A DNA stretch of 48,536 nucleotides, from contig URDJ01000022.1 of the NCBI GenBank assembly GCA_900546615.1, forward strand, positions 1 through 48,536, given 5' to 3'. Shown here in pieces: positions 21,841-30,464 of this stretch. The DNA is from an uncultured Eubacteriales bacterium (GTDB lineage: Bacteria; Bacillota; Clostridia; Oscillospirales; Oscillospiraceae). The notes under the pieces are model-generated. The model worked only from the letters and a program-made list of their open reading frames with translations, searched no databases and had not been told where the DNA came from. The position numbers and the translations under genes are program-made. How positions within the stretch are numbered: the first letter of the stretch is position 1; each line of letters opens with the position of its first letter.

Positions 21841-21911
21841 CGGGCGGCCTTGACCGGTGGGCGCGGGTGTGGTACCCTGTTACCGGAAAACTGGTGCGGA
21901 GGTGCCTTGCG

Positions 21912-23633
21912 ATGGAAGTTAAACTGCGCCGCCTGCTGGGGCTGCTGCTCGCAGCGGCCGTGCTCTGCCTGACGCTTGCGGGCTGCGGTATGAGATCGGA
22001 TACCCTCGACGAGCTGTTGTACGGCGAAGATACGTACGAGCCGGAGCCGACGGGCGAGTATATAAGGCCGCTGGCGGAGGGCTGGTGGTTCGACTACAGC
22101 TCGAGGGCGGACGTGGAATACTCCGATATGAAGGATATCGTGGCCGGGCCGTATGACGGCTCATACGCGGAGCTGTTCAGGAGCTACCGCGACGGCGGAG
22201 AGTACGAGGACTTCGAAACGGCATATTTTCTCGCGCAGGACGAGGTCTATCGGCTATATACGTATTATACGATATTGGATATAGAGTATACAGCGGAGCC
22301 TACGGACGAGGCGGCCGCGGCCGTGGACGAGGCCTACGCGCGGTGGTACGACGCTGCAGACGAGCTGGACGCAGCCCTCGCGTATGTGTCGGGCGGCGCG
22401 GGTGCGGCGCTCATAGACGAGGGTTTCGGTGAGGGCAGCGCGGAGCGCTTCGCGGCCTATGTGAGCGAGGGAGATGCGTCGGGTGACCCGGGCGGATATG
22501 GGCGCGAGAGCGAGCTGCTACACAGCTATAACGTGGCGATGACGCAGCCCGAGCCGGACGTGGAGCAGGCGGCGGAGATATTTGTGGAGCTGGTAGAGCT
22601 GAGAAACGAAAGGGCCGCAGCCTACGGCTATTCGAGCTGTGCGGAAATGGAGTATTACGAGACCTTTTACCGCAGCTATTCGCCGCAGGACGTGGCGGAC
22701 TCGGTTTGGACGCAGGTGAAGGAGCACTTCGTGCCGCTGGTGGAGGAATACGGCGAGGCGGCGTCTGCGGAGCTGCTGGAGCTGTATATGGCGGAGGACA
22801 TAGACTGCTCGGAGGAGAACGTCATGGCTGCCCTCGAGTACGTAGCTCCGAGGTTGTCGCAGGATGCAGCTGAGGCGCTGGACTATATGCGTACCTACGG
22901 GCTGTACGATATCAGCCTGTCGGGTACTAAGCTGAACACGGGCTTCACAACGACGCTTTACTATTTCAACGAGCCGTATTTGTTCAATGCGCCCATGGGG
23001 GACGTGGACGACTATACGGATACCTTTCACGAGTTTGGGCACTTCCTGAACAGCTACGCTGTGGCGAGCGACCTGCTGTACGGCATGCCGGACACTGACC
23101 TGTGCGAGCTGCAGTCGCAGGGAATGGAGATGATGTTCACATACTGGTACGAGGACGTATTTGGCGAGAAATACGCCGAGCCGATGCTGCTGACGACGGT
23201 TTACGACATGTTGTGCAGCGTGGTGGACGGCGCGATGTACGATGAGTTCCAGCAGAGGGTGTACGCGGAGCCGGAGCTGAGCGCGGCGCGAGCCTGCGAG
23301 ATATACCAGGAGACCGCGATGGAATATGGCAGATACGCGGGCGACGAGGGCAGATACGACTGGGTGTACGTGTCGCATAACTTCGACTACCCATTTTATT
23401 ATATAAGCTATTGCCTGTCGGCTATACCGGCGCTGGAGCTGTACGGCCGGCTGCAGGAGGACGCGGTGGCAGCGGCGGAGCTGTATATGGAGACGGTGTC
23501 GCTTGACCCGGAGGTGTACTATTTTGAGGACGCGCTGGCCGAGTGCGGATATCTGGACCCGTTTGTGATGGACAGCGGGGCGCAGATAGCGGAGATGCTG
23601 AGCGAAGCGCTGAGCGGATTGAATAAAAGGTAA
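21912..23633 (+). CDS. M3-family oligoendopeptidase-like lipoprotein
   Basis: 573 aa. A lipoprotein signal ends in the lipobox LTLAGC (about residues 20-25), so the mature protein is anchored outside the membrane. The mostly helical body carries the zinc motif HEFGH (His373 to His377), with the third ligand probably Glu406 in SQGMEMM, which fits the M3 (thimet/PepF) peptidase fold. Most PepF proteins are cytoplasmic, so a lipid-anchored form suggests trimming of extracellular peptides. GGAGGTG precedes ATG 21912. The protein is strikingly acidic and rich in Tyr and Glu. A weak promoter (TTGACC-17-TACCCT) may lie in the 71-bp gap before it. Confidence 0.85.
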   Translation: MEVKLRRLLGLLLAAAVLCLTLAGCGMRSDTLDELLYGEDTYEPEPTGEYIRPLAEGWWFDYSSRADVEYSDMKDIVAGPYDGSYAELFRSYRDGGEYEDFETAYFLAQDEVYRLYTYYTILDIEYTAEPTDEAAAAVDEAYARWYDAADELDAALAYVSGGAGAALIDEGFGEGSAERFAAYVSEGDASGDPGGYGRESELLHSYNVAMTQPEPDVEQAAEIFVELVELRNERAAAYGYSSCAEMEYYETFYRSYSPQDVADSVWTQVKEHFVPLVEEYGEAASAELLELYMAEDIDCSEENVMAALEYVAPRLSQDAAEALDYMRTYGLYDISLSGTKLNTGFTTTLYYFNEPYLFNAPMGDVDDYTDTFHEFGHFLNSYAVASDLLYGMPDTDLCELQSQGMEMMFTYWYEDVFGEKYAEPMLLTTVYDMLCSVVDGAMYDEFQQRVYAEPELSAARACEIYQETAMEYGRYAGDEGRYDWVYVSHNFDYPFYYISYCLSAIPALELYGRLQEDAVAAAELYMETVSLDPEVYYFEDALAECGYLDPFVMDSGAQIAEMLSEALSGLNKR

Positions 23634-23640
23634 AAAGCCC

Positions 23641-23669
23641 TTGCCTGAACATGGCACCTATGGTATAAT
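23641..23669 (+). promoter_or_regulatory. promoter of the small-RNA candidate
   Basis: TTGCCT (23641-23646), 17-nt spacer, perfect TATAAT (23664-23669). It starts a transcript at about 23676 that contains no open reading frame before a terminator. Confidence 0.7.
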
Positions 23670-23675
23670 ATTGAA

Positions 23676-23750
23676 GGTGGGCGGAGAAGCTGTGTCAAGA
23701 CACAGTGCCCACCCCGCCCCCGGGAGTCCAGCTCGGGGGCGGCTTTTTGT
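23676..23750 (+). ncRNA. candidate small RNA, about 75 nt, two hairpins
   Basis: It has its own consensus promoter and its own terminator. Hairpin 1 pairs GGTGGGC (23676-23682) with GCCCACC (23707-23713), leaves an asymmetric GGAGAAG loop on the 5' side, and closes with CTGTG-tcaaga-CACAG. Hairpin 2 is an intrinsic terminator, CCGCCCCC (23714-23721) with GGGGGCGG (23735-23742), followed by CTTTTTG. The unpaired GGAGAAG resembles an exposed Shine-Dalgarno-like or CU-binding element. I recognise no known RNA family; the location is 40 bp after the M3 peptidase stop. Confidence 0.65.
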
Positions 23751-23937
23751 TGATATTGACAATATGGCTTTGCCGGGCGACCGGTTACAGGGATGGGGCT
23801 TGCGGCGCCGGGCCTGATCTTGCCTTGCCCAGGGTTTCTGGCAGCAGGCAGAGCCCTTATCCGTGCTGCTCCTCCTCGCCGGACTTATCCTGCCGATATA
23901 TCTTATGGCGAAAAAATACGGATAACGCCGGACGAGC
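23751..23937. other. intergenic sequence with no supported gene
   Basis: Part of the 346-bp gap between 23633 and 23980. No frame has a start with a ribosome binding site. One frame ends with a hydrophobic stretch (LLLLAGLILPIYLMAKKYG, stop at 23923-23925) that resembles the tail of a small membrane protein, but it is closed by a TGA at 23815 and has only GTG 23854 as a possible start. Confidence 0.5.
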
Positions 23938-23974
23938 AAAGAGCGGACGCTTTTTTAAAAGGCGTCCGCTCTTT
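23938..23974. terminator. terminator of rny, probably bidirectional
   Basis: Thirteen-bp stem AAAGAGCGGACGC / GCGTCCGCTCTTT with an AT-rich loop; the minus-strand arm begins just past the rny stop. Confidence 0.8.
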
Positions 23975-23979
23975 CTTAT

Positions 23980-25521
23980 TTATTTCGCGTATTCGATTGC
24001 CTTGGTCTCCCTGAGGACGTGGACCTTGATCTGTCCGGGGTAGGTAAGCTCGTCCTCTATCTTTTTGGCGATGTCCCTTGCGAGCAGGACCATCTGGTCC
24101 TCGGAGACCTCCTCGGGCTTGACCATGACCCGGATCTCGCGTCCGGCCTGGATGGCGTAGCAGCCCGCGATGCCCGGGAAGCTTCTCGAGACCTCCTCGA
24201 GCTTTTCCAGTCTCTTGACGTAGTTCTCGATATTCTCGCGCCTCGCGCCCGGCCTCGAGGCCGAGATCGCGTCCGCCGCCTGGACCAGGCAGGCTATGAC
24301 CGTGTGCGGTTCCACGTCGCCGTGGTGTGCCTCGATGGCGTGCAGTACCTCGGGGGATTCCTTGTACTTGCGCGCCACGTCCACGCCTATCGAGACGTGG
24401 CTGCCCTCGACCTCGTGGTCGATGCTCTTGCCCAGATCGTGCAGCAGGCCCGCGCGCTTTGCAGTAGTCACGTCCACGCCCAGCTCCGAGGCCAGCAGCC
24501 CGGAGATGTGCGCGACCTCTATCGAGTGGTTCAGCACGTTCTGGCCATAGCTTGTGCGGTATTTCATCCTGCCGAGCAGCTTTATAATCTCCGGATTCAG
24601 ACCATGGATGTTCGTCTCGAACGCGGCCCTCTCGCCCTCGGCCTTGATGGTGGCGTTGACCTCTCTCTGCGCTTTCGCGACCATTTCCTCTATCCTCGCC
24701 GGGTGAATGCGCCCATCCTGGATGAGCTTCTCGAGCGCTATCCTCGCGACCTCGCGCCGCACCGGGTCGAAGCTCGAGAGCGCTATCGCCTCCGGCGTGT
24801 CGTCTATTATCAGATCGCAGCCGGTGAGCGTTTCGATGGAACGAATGTTGCGTCCCTCTCGTCCTATTATGCGGCCCTTCATCTCGTCGTTGGGGAGTGG
24901 TACGACGGAGACGGTTATCTCGCTGGCGTGATCGGCCGCGCAGCGCTGTATCGCGGTGGCGATTATCTCTCTGGCCTTTTCCTCGGCCTCTTCCTTGTAC
25001 TGGGCTTCGACCTCGCGGACCTTGGCGGCCATCTCGTGGGTGACTTCGGACTCGACGTTCGAGATGAGGTAGGCCTTGGCCTCGTCCACGGTGTAGCCGG
25101 AGATCTTCTCAAGCATTTCGAGCTGGCTCTTTTTGACGAGCTTTATCTCCTCCTGCTGGGCCTCGGCCTGAGCGATCTTCTGATTCAGAGTCTCGGTCTT
25201 TTTCTCAAGCGTATCGGTCTTGCGGTCGAGGGTCTCCTCCTTCTGCTGGAGCCTGCGCTCCTGTTTGGAGAGCTCGGCGCGGCGTTCCTTGACCTCGCGC
25301 TCGTACTCACTGCGGCTCTTGTGTATCTCTTCCCTCGCCTCCACAAGCGCTTCGCGCTTTTTCGACTCAGCGGCCTTGATAGACTCGTTTATGATCCGCT
25401 TTGCCTCTTCTTCAGCGCTGGAGATCTCACGCTCGGCGACCTTTTTGCGGTAGCTGATGCCCAGAAAAAAGCCTATTACCAGCGTAGCTATGCAGGCAAC
25501 GCCGGCTATTATCCATTCCAT
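23980..25521 (-). CDS. rny: ribonuclease Y
   Basis: 513 aa, normal for the family (about 520). Order of parts: one N-terminal membrane helix ([21 protein letters not shown]), a long charged coiled coil (about 25-200), a KH domain with [15 protein letters not shown] (about 220), and the HD domain with [17 protein letters not shown] (about 350). RNase Y is the membrane-attached endonuclease that starts mRNA decay in many Firmicutes. ATG 25521 gives the canonical N-terminus; GGGAGG lies 14 bases upstream, a long spacing, and no better start exists. A promoter at 25641-25670 gives a leader of about 113 nt that can fold into two hairpins. Confidence 0.95.
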   Translation of the reverse strand: MEWIIAGVACIATLVIGFFLGISYRKKVAEREISSAEEEAKRIINESIKAAESKKREALVEAREEIHKSRSEYEREVKERRAELSKQERRLQQKEETLDRKTDTLEKKTETLNQKIAQAEAQQEEIKLVKKSQLEMLEKISGYTVDEAKAYLISNVESEVTHEMAAKVREVEAQYKEEAEEKAREIIATAIQRCAADHASEITVSVVPLPNDEMKGRIIGREGRNIRSIETLTGCDLIIDDTPEAIALSSFDPVRREVARIALEKLIQDGRIHPARIEEMVAKAQREVNATIKAEGERAAFETNIHGLNPEIIKLLGRMKYRTSYGQNVLNHSIEVAHISGLLASELGVDVTTAKRAGLLHDLGKSIDHEVEGSHVSIGVDVARKYKESPEVLHAIEAHHGDVEPHTVIACLVQAADAISASRPGARRENIENYVKRLEKLEEVSRSFPGIAGCYAIQAGREIRVMVKPEEVSEDQMVLLARDIAKKIEDELTYPGQIKVHVLRETKAIEYAK

Positions 25522-25640
25522 AGTTTCAGTATACGCCTCCCTTTCAACAAATATTGCCAGTAATAAAGACGGGACGGCAAACTGCCCCGTGTAAAGTTTT
25601 AATATCAAGGGGTTCCCCAGCCCCACAATATTATCGAATC

Positions 25641-25670
25641 ATTTTACACCTTCTGCGGGCATTATGTCAA
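25641..25670 (-). promoter_or_regulatory. promoter of rny with structured leader
   Basis: On the minus strand: TTGACA (25670-25665), 18-nt spacer, TAAAAT (25646-25641). The leader (about 25634 to 25522) contains the hairpin AATAT-tgt-GGGG...CCCC-ttg-ATATT and a second one, ACGGGGCA-gtt-TGC-cgt-CCCGT. Confidence 0.65.
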
Positions 25671-25700
25671 GCAGACTTCTATGTCGTCAGGGCCGGGGCG

Positions 25701-25734
25701 GCGCTTTTGCATCTGACTTAGCAGATGCAAAAGC
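25701..25734. repeat. perfect 14-bp inverted repeat upstream of the GT-C gene
   Basis: CGCTTTTGCATCTG (25701-25714), 6-nt loop, CAGATGCAAAAGCG (25721-25734). It lies between the divergent rny promoter and the glycosyltransferase start at 25761. Without a T tract it is not a typical terminator; an operator or attenuator is possible. Confidence 0.7.
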
Positions 25735-25760
25735 GGTATGATCTGCTGGAGGTGAAGATT

Positions 25761-27152
25761 GTGCTCAGATATCTGCCGGAAAAGATCATTGCCTTTTTTG
25801 CTGCGGTATCCCTGCTGCTGATGCTTGCCGCGGCGGGCGCGGCCGCGCTGGACATTGGCGCGCGAGAGCTGCTCGGGTATTTAGCCGTTTCTCTGGCATA
25901 CTGCCTGTTTGCCGCCATGCTCTTTCTGCTGTGCCGGCGGCTGCCGGAGCGGTATATGCTGCCGCTCGTCGTACTGACGGCGTTCTGCATGCGCCTGCCT
26001 TTCGCCCTGCTGCCCGAGCAGACGCAGACCAGCGATTTTTTGCTGCTCTACAACGCGGCGGGGGCGCTCGCGGGCGGCGATATCTCGGCGCTCACGGGCA
26101 GCTATTTTCAAATGTGGGGTTACCAGATACCCTTCGTGTTCTACGAAGCGCTTGTGCTCGCTTCAGGCGGCGGGATCGCGCTGCTCAGGCTCCTGAACGC
26201 GGCTTGGATGAGCGGCACGGCCGGGCTGTGCTTTCTGCTGGCAAGGCGGGCGGGCGGGACGAGAGCCGGTTTCGTGTCTGGAATGCTGTACGCGGCGTAC
26301 CCGGGCGCGCTGGCCATGGCCTCCGTGCTGACGAACCAGCACATCAGCCTGTTTTTCATCCTGCTCGGCGTGTACCTGCTCATCGAACGCGGGGCCTTCT
26401 CCGAGGGCGGCACGCCGCCCTCGCGGCTGCTGTGGAGCGTGCTCGCGGGTCTGAGCCTCTCGTTCGGAAATCTCATGCGCCCGGAGGCGGTGCTCGCGCT
26501 GGCCTCGGCTGTTGTGGCGGCGCTCGTCCTGCTCGTCAGGGGCGCACAGGGACGGAAGTCGCTGCTCGTGCCCCTGTGCGCGATGCTCGCCGCATATCTT
26601 GCGCTCGGCCTCGCTGCCTCGGCCCTGACATCGGGCCTCGCGCCGAACGGCATCGGCAACAACAGGCCGGAATGGAAGCTGGTATTGGGCCTCGACACGG
26701 AGAGCTCCGGCATGTACTCGGACGAGAACGCCTTCATACTTGAGATAGAGGACGACGCGGCGCGGCACGAGGCCGCACGGGAGGTCATAAGCGAGTCGCT
26801 CGCCGGCTGCGAGAGCATACCGGCCTTTCTGTGGCAGAAGCTGAAGCTGTTTTGGGGCGCACGGGAGGACCTGGGCTATGTGGAGGGCGGTCTGCCCTTT
26901 GGAGAGGCGGCAGTGCTGAGCGGGGAGCGCGCGGCCTTTTTGCTGATGACGGCGCTGGCAATGTATGGCTGCGTTGTGCTGCTCAGGCGCCGCGCCGGGG
27001 CGGTGGAGCTGCTGCTCATGTGCCTGGTCGCAGCGAATTTCCTTTGCTACCTCGTCATTGAGATACAGCCGAGATACCGCATGTTCATAATGCCGGCGGT
27101 CTTTGCACTGGCTGCCGCCGGCTATGGACAAGGGCGGGAAAAGCGTGTATAA
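25761..27152 (+). CDS. GT-C family membrane glycosyltransferase (GT39/ArnT-like)
   Basis: 463 aa with about eleven hydrophobic helices. The first extracytoplasmic loop contains QTQTSDFLLLYNAAGALAGG, with the acidic residue expected in GT-C enzymes, followed by FQMWGYQIPFVFYEALV and AYPGALAMASVLTNQH. The family transfers sugars from lipid-phosphate donors outside the membrane. The start is GTG 25761, set by GGAGG eight bases upstream; the in-frame ATG at 25725 lies inside the inverted repeat. The stop lies 33 bp before a second, larger GT-C gene, but that gene has its own promoter. Acceptor unknown. Confidence 0.75.
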   Translation: MLRYLPEKIIAFFAAVSLLLMLAAAGAAALDIGARELLGYLAVSLAYCLFAAMLFLLCRRLPERYMLPLVVLTAFCMRLPFALLPEQTQTSDFLLLYNAAGALAGGDISALTGSYFQMWGYQIPFVFYEALVLASGGGIALLRLLNAAWMSGTAGLCFLLARRAGGTRAGFVSGMLYAAYPGALAMASVLTNQHISLFFILLGVYLLIERGAFSEGGTPPSRLLWSVLAGLSLSFGNLMRPEAVLALASAVVAALVLLVRGAQGRKSLLVPLCAMLAAYLALGLAASALTSGLAPNGIGNNRPEWKLVLGLDTESSGMYSDENAFILEIEDDAARHEAAREVISESLAGCESIPAFLWQKLKLFWGAREDLGYVEGGLPFGEAAVLSGERAAFLLMTALAMYGCVVLLRRRAGAVELLLMCLVAANFLCYLVIEIQPRYRMFIMPAVFALAAAGYGQGREKRV

Positions 27153-27153
27153 T
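27125..27153 (+). promoter_or_regulatory. promoter inside the 3' end of the GT-C gene
   Basis: TGGACA (27125-27130), 17-nt spacer, perfect TATAAT (27148-27153), 33 bp ahead of the next gene. It allows independent expression of the protein O-mannosyltransferase-like gene. Confidence 0.65.
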
Positions 27154-27185
27154 ATTTGGGCTATTGATGGAGCGGAGGTAAGGAC

Positions 27186-29084
27186 TTGTCTTATCTGACC
27201 TACCTGCTGCCGCTGGCTGCGGCGGCGTTCGTGATATGGTGCGCCTGGCAGTGGCTGCCGCTGTTCGCCGGGGAGCGGCTTGAGGAGCCTGCTGAGGCGG
27301 ATGGGGAGACGGAGGAAACCTGGCTCGAGGCTCCCGAGAAGAAAAAGAAGAAGATAAAAAAACCGCCCTTCAGCTTTGCCTGCGAATGCGGCAGGCTGAC
27401 TAGGAAGGACGTGCTCGCGGCGATCATCATCTGCGTCGCCTACGGCGTCACGGCCTTCACCGGCCTCGGCGACAGGACCGCCCCGCAGAGCTGGTGCGAG
27501 TTCACGGAGCGGGGCCGCTACGTGATCGTCGAGCTGCCGGAGAGTACCGTGATAGGGAACATCCGCTATTATACCGGCCTGCACACCGGCTCCTACTCTC
27601 TGGCCGTGTCTGAGGACGGGGAGACCTGGACGGAGCTCGGCGAGATGGAACAGGGCTACGCCGACCTGTTCAAGTGGCTGGACTTCCCGGCGGAGGACAT
27701 GGAGGACCCGCCGGAGCGCATCGAGGGCAAGTACCTGCGCATAACCGCCTCGGCGACGCTGTCGCTGGGCGAGGTCGCCATCTACGATACATGGGGCAAC
27801 ATGCTGGACTCGGGCACGTTCAGCTATGACGACGGCGCCGCGCCGCTCTTTGATGAGCAGGAGCTGGTGCCGGAGGCCGCGACCTACTTAAACAGCAGCT
27901 ACTTTGACGAGATATACCACGCGCGGACGGCGCTCGAGCATATAGAGAACATCTACCCCTACGAGATAACGCACCCGCCTCTGGGAAAGCTCATAATCGG
28001 CATCGGCATCCGCATCTTCGGCATGACGCCCTTCGGCTGGCGTTTCATGGGCACGCTCTTTGGTCTGCTCATGCTGCCGATACTGTATGACTTCATAAAG
28101 CGCATGAGCGGCTCGACGAGGATAAGCATCTGCGGCACGGTGATCTTCGCCTTCGACTTCATGCACTTCGTACAGACGAGGATAGCGACGATTGACACCT
28201 ATGCAGTGTTTTTCATCCTGCTCATGTACCTGTTCATGTGGAGGTTCGTGTCGGGGGGCAAATGGCGGCACCTTGCGCTCTCGGGTCTGTTCTTCGGGCT
28301 GGGCGCGGCGAGCAAGTGGACCTGCGTCTACGCGGGCGGCGGGCTGGCCGTCATCTGGCTGATGTATTGGATAAGCCGCAGGCGCGACGAGGGCTTCTGG
28401 CGCGACTTTATCTCGAATTGCGCGTTTTGCCTCGTGTTTTTCGTGGCCCTGCCCGCGGCCATCTACTACGCGAGCTACTACTGCTACGGCACAGCGAAGG
28501 GGCTGGAAGGCGGCCTCGGCATGTACTTCACGAAGGACTACGCGAAGATCGTCTGGGACAATCAGGTGTATATGTGGGAATACCACTCGGATCTGGTGTC
28601 CACGCACCCCTACTCGAGCCGCTGGTACCAGTGGCTGGTGGACGCGAGACCGATACTGTACTACCTCGAGTATTTCGACGACGGCACCAAGAGCGCCTTC
28701 GGAGCTTTCCTGAACCCGGTGTTCTGCTGGGGCGGGCTATTCGCCATAATAGGCTGCGGCGTGCTGGCGGTGAAGGACAGGGACGGGCGCGCGGCCTTCA
28801 TAGTCATTGGCTACCTTGCGCAGTTTTTGCCCTGGGTGCTGGTGACGAGGTTGACTTTTGCATACCACTATTTCCCCTCGGAGGTGTTCATGGCCCTGGC
28901 CCTCTGCCACATGTGGCGGCGCTGCCGGGACGAGGGGCTGTACCGCTGGGAGCGGCAGATGTACGCTTTCACCGGCCTGAGCGTTCTTCTGTTCACGGCC
29001 TTCTACCCGGTCCTCACCGGCGTCAGGACGGCCCGGTGGTACACGACATATTTCAATAAATGGTTCCCCAGCTGGCCGTTCTGA
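27186..29084 (+). CDS. protein O-mannosyltransferase-like (PMT) glycosyltransferase with inserted beta-sandwich domain
   Basis: 632 aa. A first membrane helix (about 3-22) and a basic/acidic cytoplasmic loop (KKKKKIKKPP) are followed by a second helix and a roughly 120-residue extracytoplasmic beta-rich segment (about 100-220) resembling an F5/8-type (discoidin) domain: VIVELPESTVIGNIRYY, then GSYSLAVSEDGETWTEL. The PMT core then starts with the catalytic DE pair in SYFDEIYHARTALEH and PYEITHPPLGK, and ends in several helices. PMT enzymes move mannose or other sugars from polyprenyl phosphate to secreted proteins or lipids. TTG start with GGAGGT six bases upstream. Confidence 0.85.
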   Translation: MSYLTYLLPLAAAAFVIWCAWQWLPLFAGERLEEPAEADGETEETWLEAPEKKKKKIKKPPFSFACECGRLTRKDVLAAIIICVAYGVTAFTGLGDRTAPQSWCEFTERGRYVIVELPESTVIGNIRYYTGLHTGSYSLAVSEDGETWTELGEMEQGYADLFKWLDFPAEDMEDPPERIEGKYLRITASATLSLGEVAIYDTWGNMLDSGTFSYDDGAAPLFDEQELVPEAATYLNSSYFDEIYHARTALEHIENIYPYEITHPPLGKLIIGIGIRIFGMTPFGWRFMGTLFGLLMLPILYDFIKRMSGSTRISICGTVIFAFDFMHFVQTRIATIDTYAVFFILLMYLFMWRFVSGGKWRHLALSGLFFGLGAASKWTCVYAGGGLAVIWLMYWISRRRDEGFWRDFISNCAFCLVFFVALPAAIYYASYYCYGTAKGLEGGLGMYFTKDYAKIVWDNQVYMWEYHSDLVSTHPYSSRWYQWLVDARPILYYLEYFDDGTKSAFGAFLNPVFCWGGLFAIIGCGVLAVKDRDGRAAFIVIGYLAQFLPWVLVTRLTFAYHYFPSEVFMALALCHMWRRCRDEGLYRWERQMYAFTGLSVLLFTAFYPVLTGVRTARWYTTYFNKWFPSWPF

Positions 29085-29151
29085 AAGGGACCCGCATCCA
29101 CGGGGCCAACGGGCGCAAGACATATCAAGAATAGATATCAGGTGAAAGAGA

Positions 29152-29991
29152 ATGTTTTTAGCTGATTACCATGTACACAGCACCTGTTCCTTTGACGCGA
29201 AGAACAGGATGGCCGAGATGGCGAAGGTGTCGAAGCAGCGCGGGCTCTCTGAGGTCTGCTTCACCGACCACTGTGACTTCGGCATGTCCGAGACGATGCA
29301 GATAGGCCCGGACAGCTTCACGCTGCCGAAGCAGCAGGCGCATCAGTATATAGAGGCGCTGGAGAAGGCTCCGGAGGGTATCTACATGACCCTGGGTCTG
29401 GAGCTGGGCGAGGGCAATCACGACCCCGCAAGGGCCAAGCGTATCTATGCCATGCCGGAGTACGACTTCATACTCGGCTCCCTGCACAACCTCCGGGACG
29501 AGCAGGACTTCTATTATATACAGTATGAGAGCTACGAGCAGTGCTTCGAGCTGTACGACCGCTATCTGGACGAGCTTATCGAGCTGGCGGGCATCAATTG
29601 CTTCGACGCCATGGCGCACATAGGCTACTGCCTGAGGTACATGCACAAGCGCGGCTTTGACGCGCAGGTGACGATGGAGCGCAACGGCGACAAAGTGGAC
29701 GTTCTTTTGCGGACGCTCATAGAGAACGGCAAGGGCATAGAGCTGAACGTGGCGGACCTCGTACCGGGTGGACGGGAGGACCCGCTGCTCATGACCTTCC
29801 CCTCGGTGGACATACTCAGAAGGTACCGCGAGCTGGGCGGAGACATCATAACGGTCGGCTCGGACGCGCACAATACGAAGGCAGCTGGTATTGGCATCAG
29901 GGAAGGCTATGAGCTGCTGCAGGATTGCGGATTCAGGTATACGGCGATATACAGAAGGCACAAGCCCGAGTTCAAGAGAATAGAGCTTTAG
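29152..29991 (+). CDS. histidinol-phosphatase, PHP family (HisJ/HisK type)
   Basis: 279 aa. Metal-binding signatures of the PHP fold are present: DYHVHSTCSFDA at the N-terminus, FTDHCDFG (about 38-45), GLELGEGNHD and GSLHNLRDEQ in the middle, and VGSDAHNTKAAG near the end. The family dephosphorylates L-histidinol phosphate in histidine biosynthesis; no other his genes are present, so a different phosphomonoester substrate is possible. The preceding GGTGAAAGAG may serve as ribosome binding site. rpiB follows after 11 bp. Confidence 0.87.
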   Translation: MFLADYHVHSTCSFDAKNRMAEMAKVSKQRGLSEVCFTDHCDFGMSETMQIGPDSFTLPKQQAHQYIEALEKAPEGIYMTLGLELGEGNHDPARAKRIYAMPEYDFILGSLHNLRDEQDFYYIQYESYEQCFELYDRYLDELIELAGINCFDAMAHIGYCLRYMHKRGFDAQVTMERNGDKVDVLLRTLIENGKGIELNVADLVPGGREDPLLMTFPSVDILRRYRELGGDIITVGSDAHNTKAAGIGIREGYELLQDCGFRYTAIYRRHKPEFKRIEL

Positions 29992-30002
29992 GAGGAGAAA
30001 AA

Positions 30003-30446
30003 ATGCTGGCTATAGGTTCCGACCACGGCGGATATGCGCTCAAGCAGGTGATCATGAAGCACCTCGAGGAACGTGGGATAGAGTATAAGGACTTCGGCAC
30101 GTATAACGAGGAGAGCTGCGACTATCCGGACTACGGCGAGGCGGTGGCGCGGGCGGTTGCCTCCGGCGAGTACGAGCGCGGCATCGTCATCTGCGGGACG
30201 GGTATTGGAATATCGATCTCGGCGAACAAGGTGCACGGGATACGGGCGGCGCTGTGCGCGGACTGCTTCTCGGCGGAGATGGCGAGGCGTCACAACGACG
30301 CGAACATACTGGCGATGGGTGAGCGTACGCTTGGGCCGGGGTTGGCGATGAAGATATGCGACATCTTTCTGGACACAGGCTTCGACGGGGGCCGGCACGC
30401 AAGAAGGGTCGCGAAGATAATGGCGATAGAGGGCAGGGAGCAATAA
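30003..30446 (+). CDS. rpiB: ribose-5-phosphate isomerase B (RpiB/LacAB family)
   Basis: 147 aa. MLAIGSDHGGYALKQ, DYPDYGEAVARAV and GIVICGTGIGISI with the catalytic cysteine, then RHNDANILAMGERTLG, are diagnostic. It interconverts ribulose 5-phosphate and ribose 5-phosphate in the non-oxidative pentose phosphate pathway. GGAGGAG precedes ATG 30003; the longer upstream frame is a shadow of the PHP gene. Confidence 0.95.
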   Translation: MLAIGSDHGGYALKQVIMKHLEERGIEYKDFGTYNEESCDYPDYGEAVARAVASGEYERGIVICGTGIGISISANKVHGIRAALCADCFSAEMARRHNDANILAMGERTLGPGLAMKICDIFLDTGFDGGRHARRVAKIMAIEGREQ

Positions 30447-30464
30447 GCCCTGCCGGGAGGCAGC

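Noticed and set aside
23854..23925. Short hydrophobic peptide that could be a type I toxin next to the small RNA
   Set aside because: Weak GTG start, poor ribosome binding site and no antisense overlap with the RNA; not enough support.
24019..25563. Plus-strand ORF of 514 codons
   Set aside because: Antisense to rny and rich in Leu/Asp/Val repeats that mirror the coiled coil.
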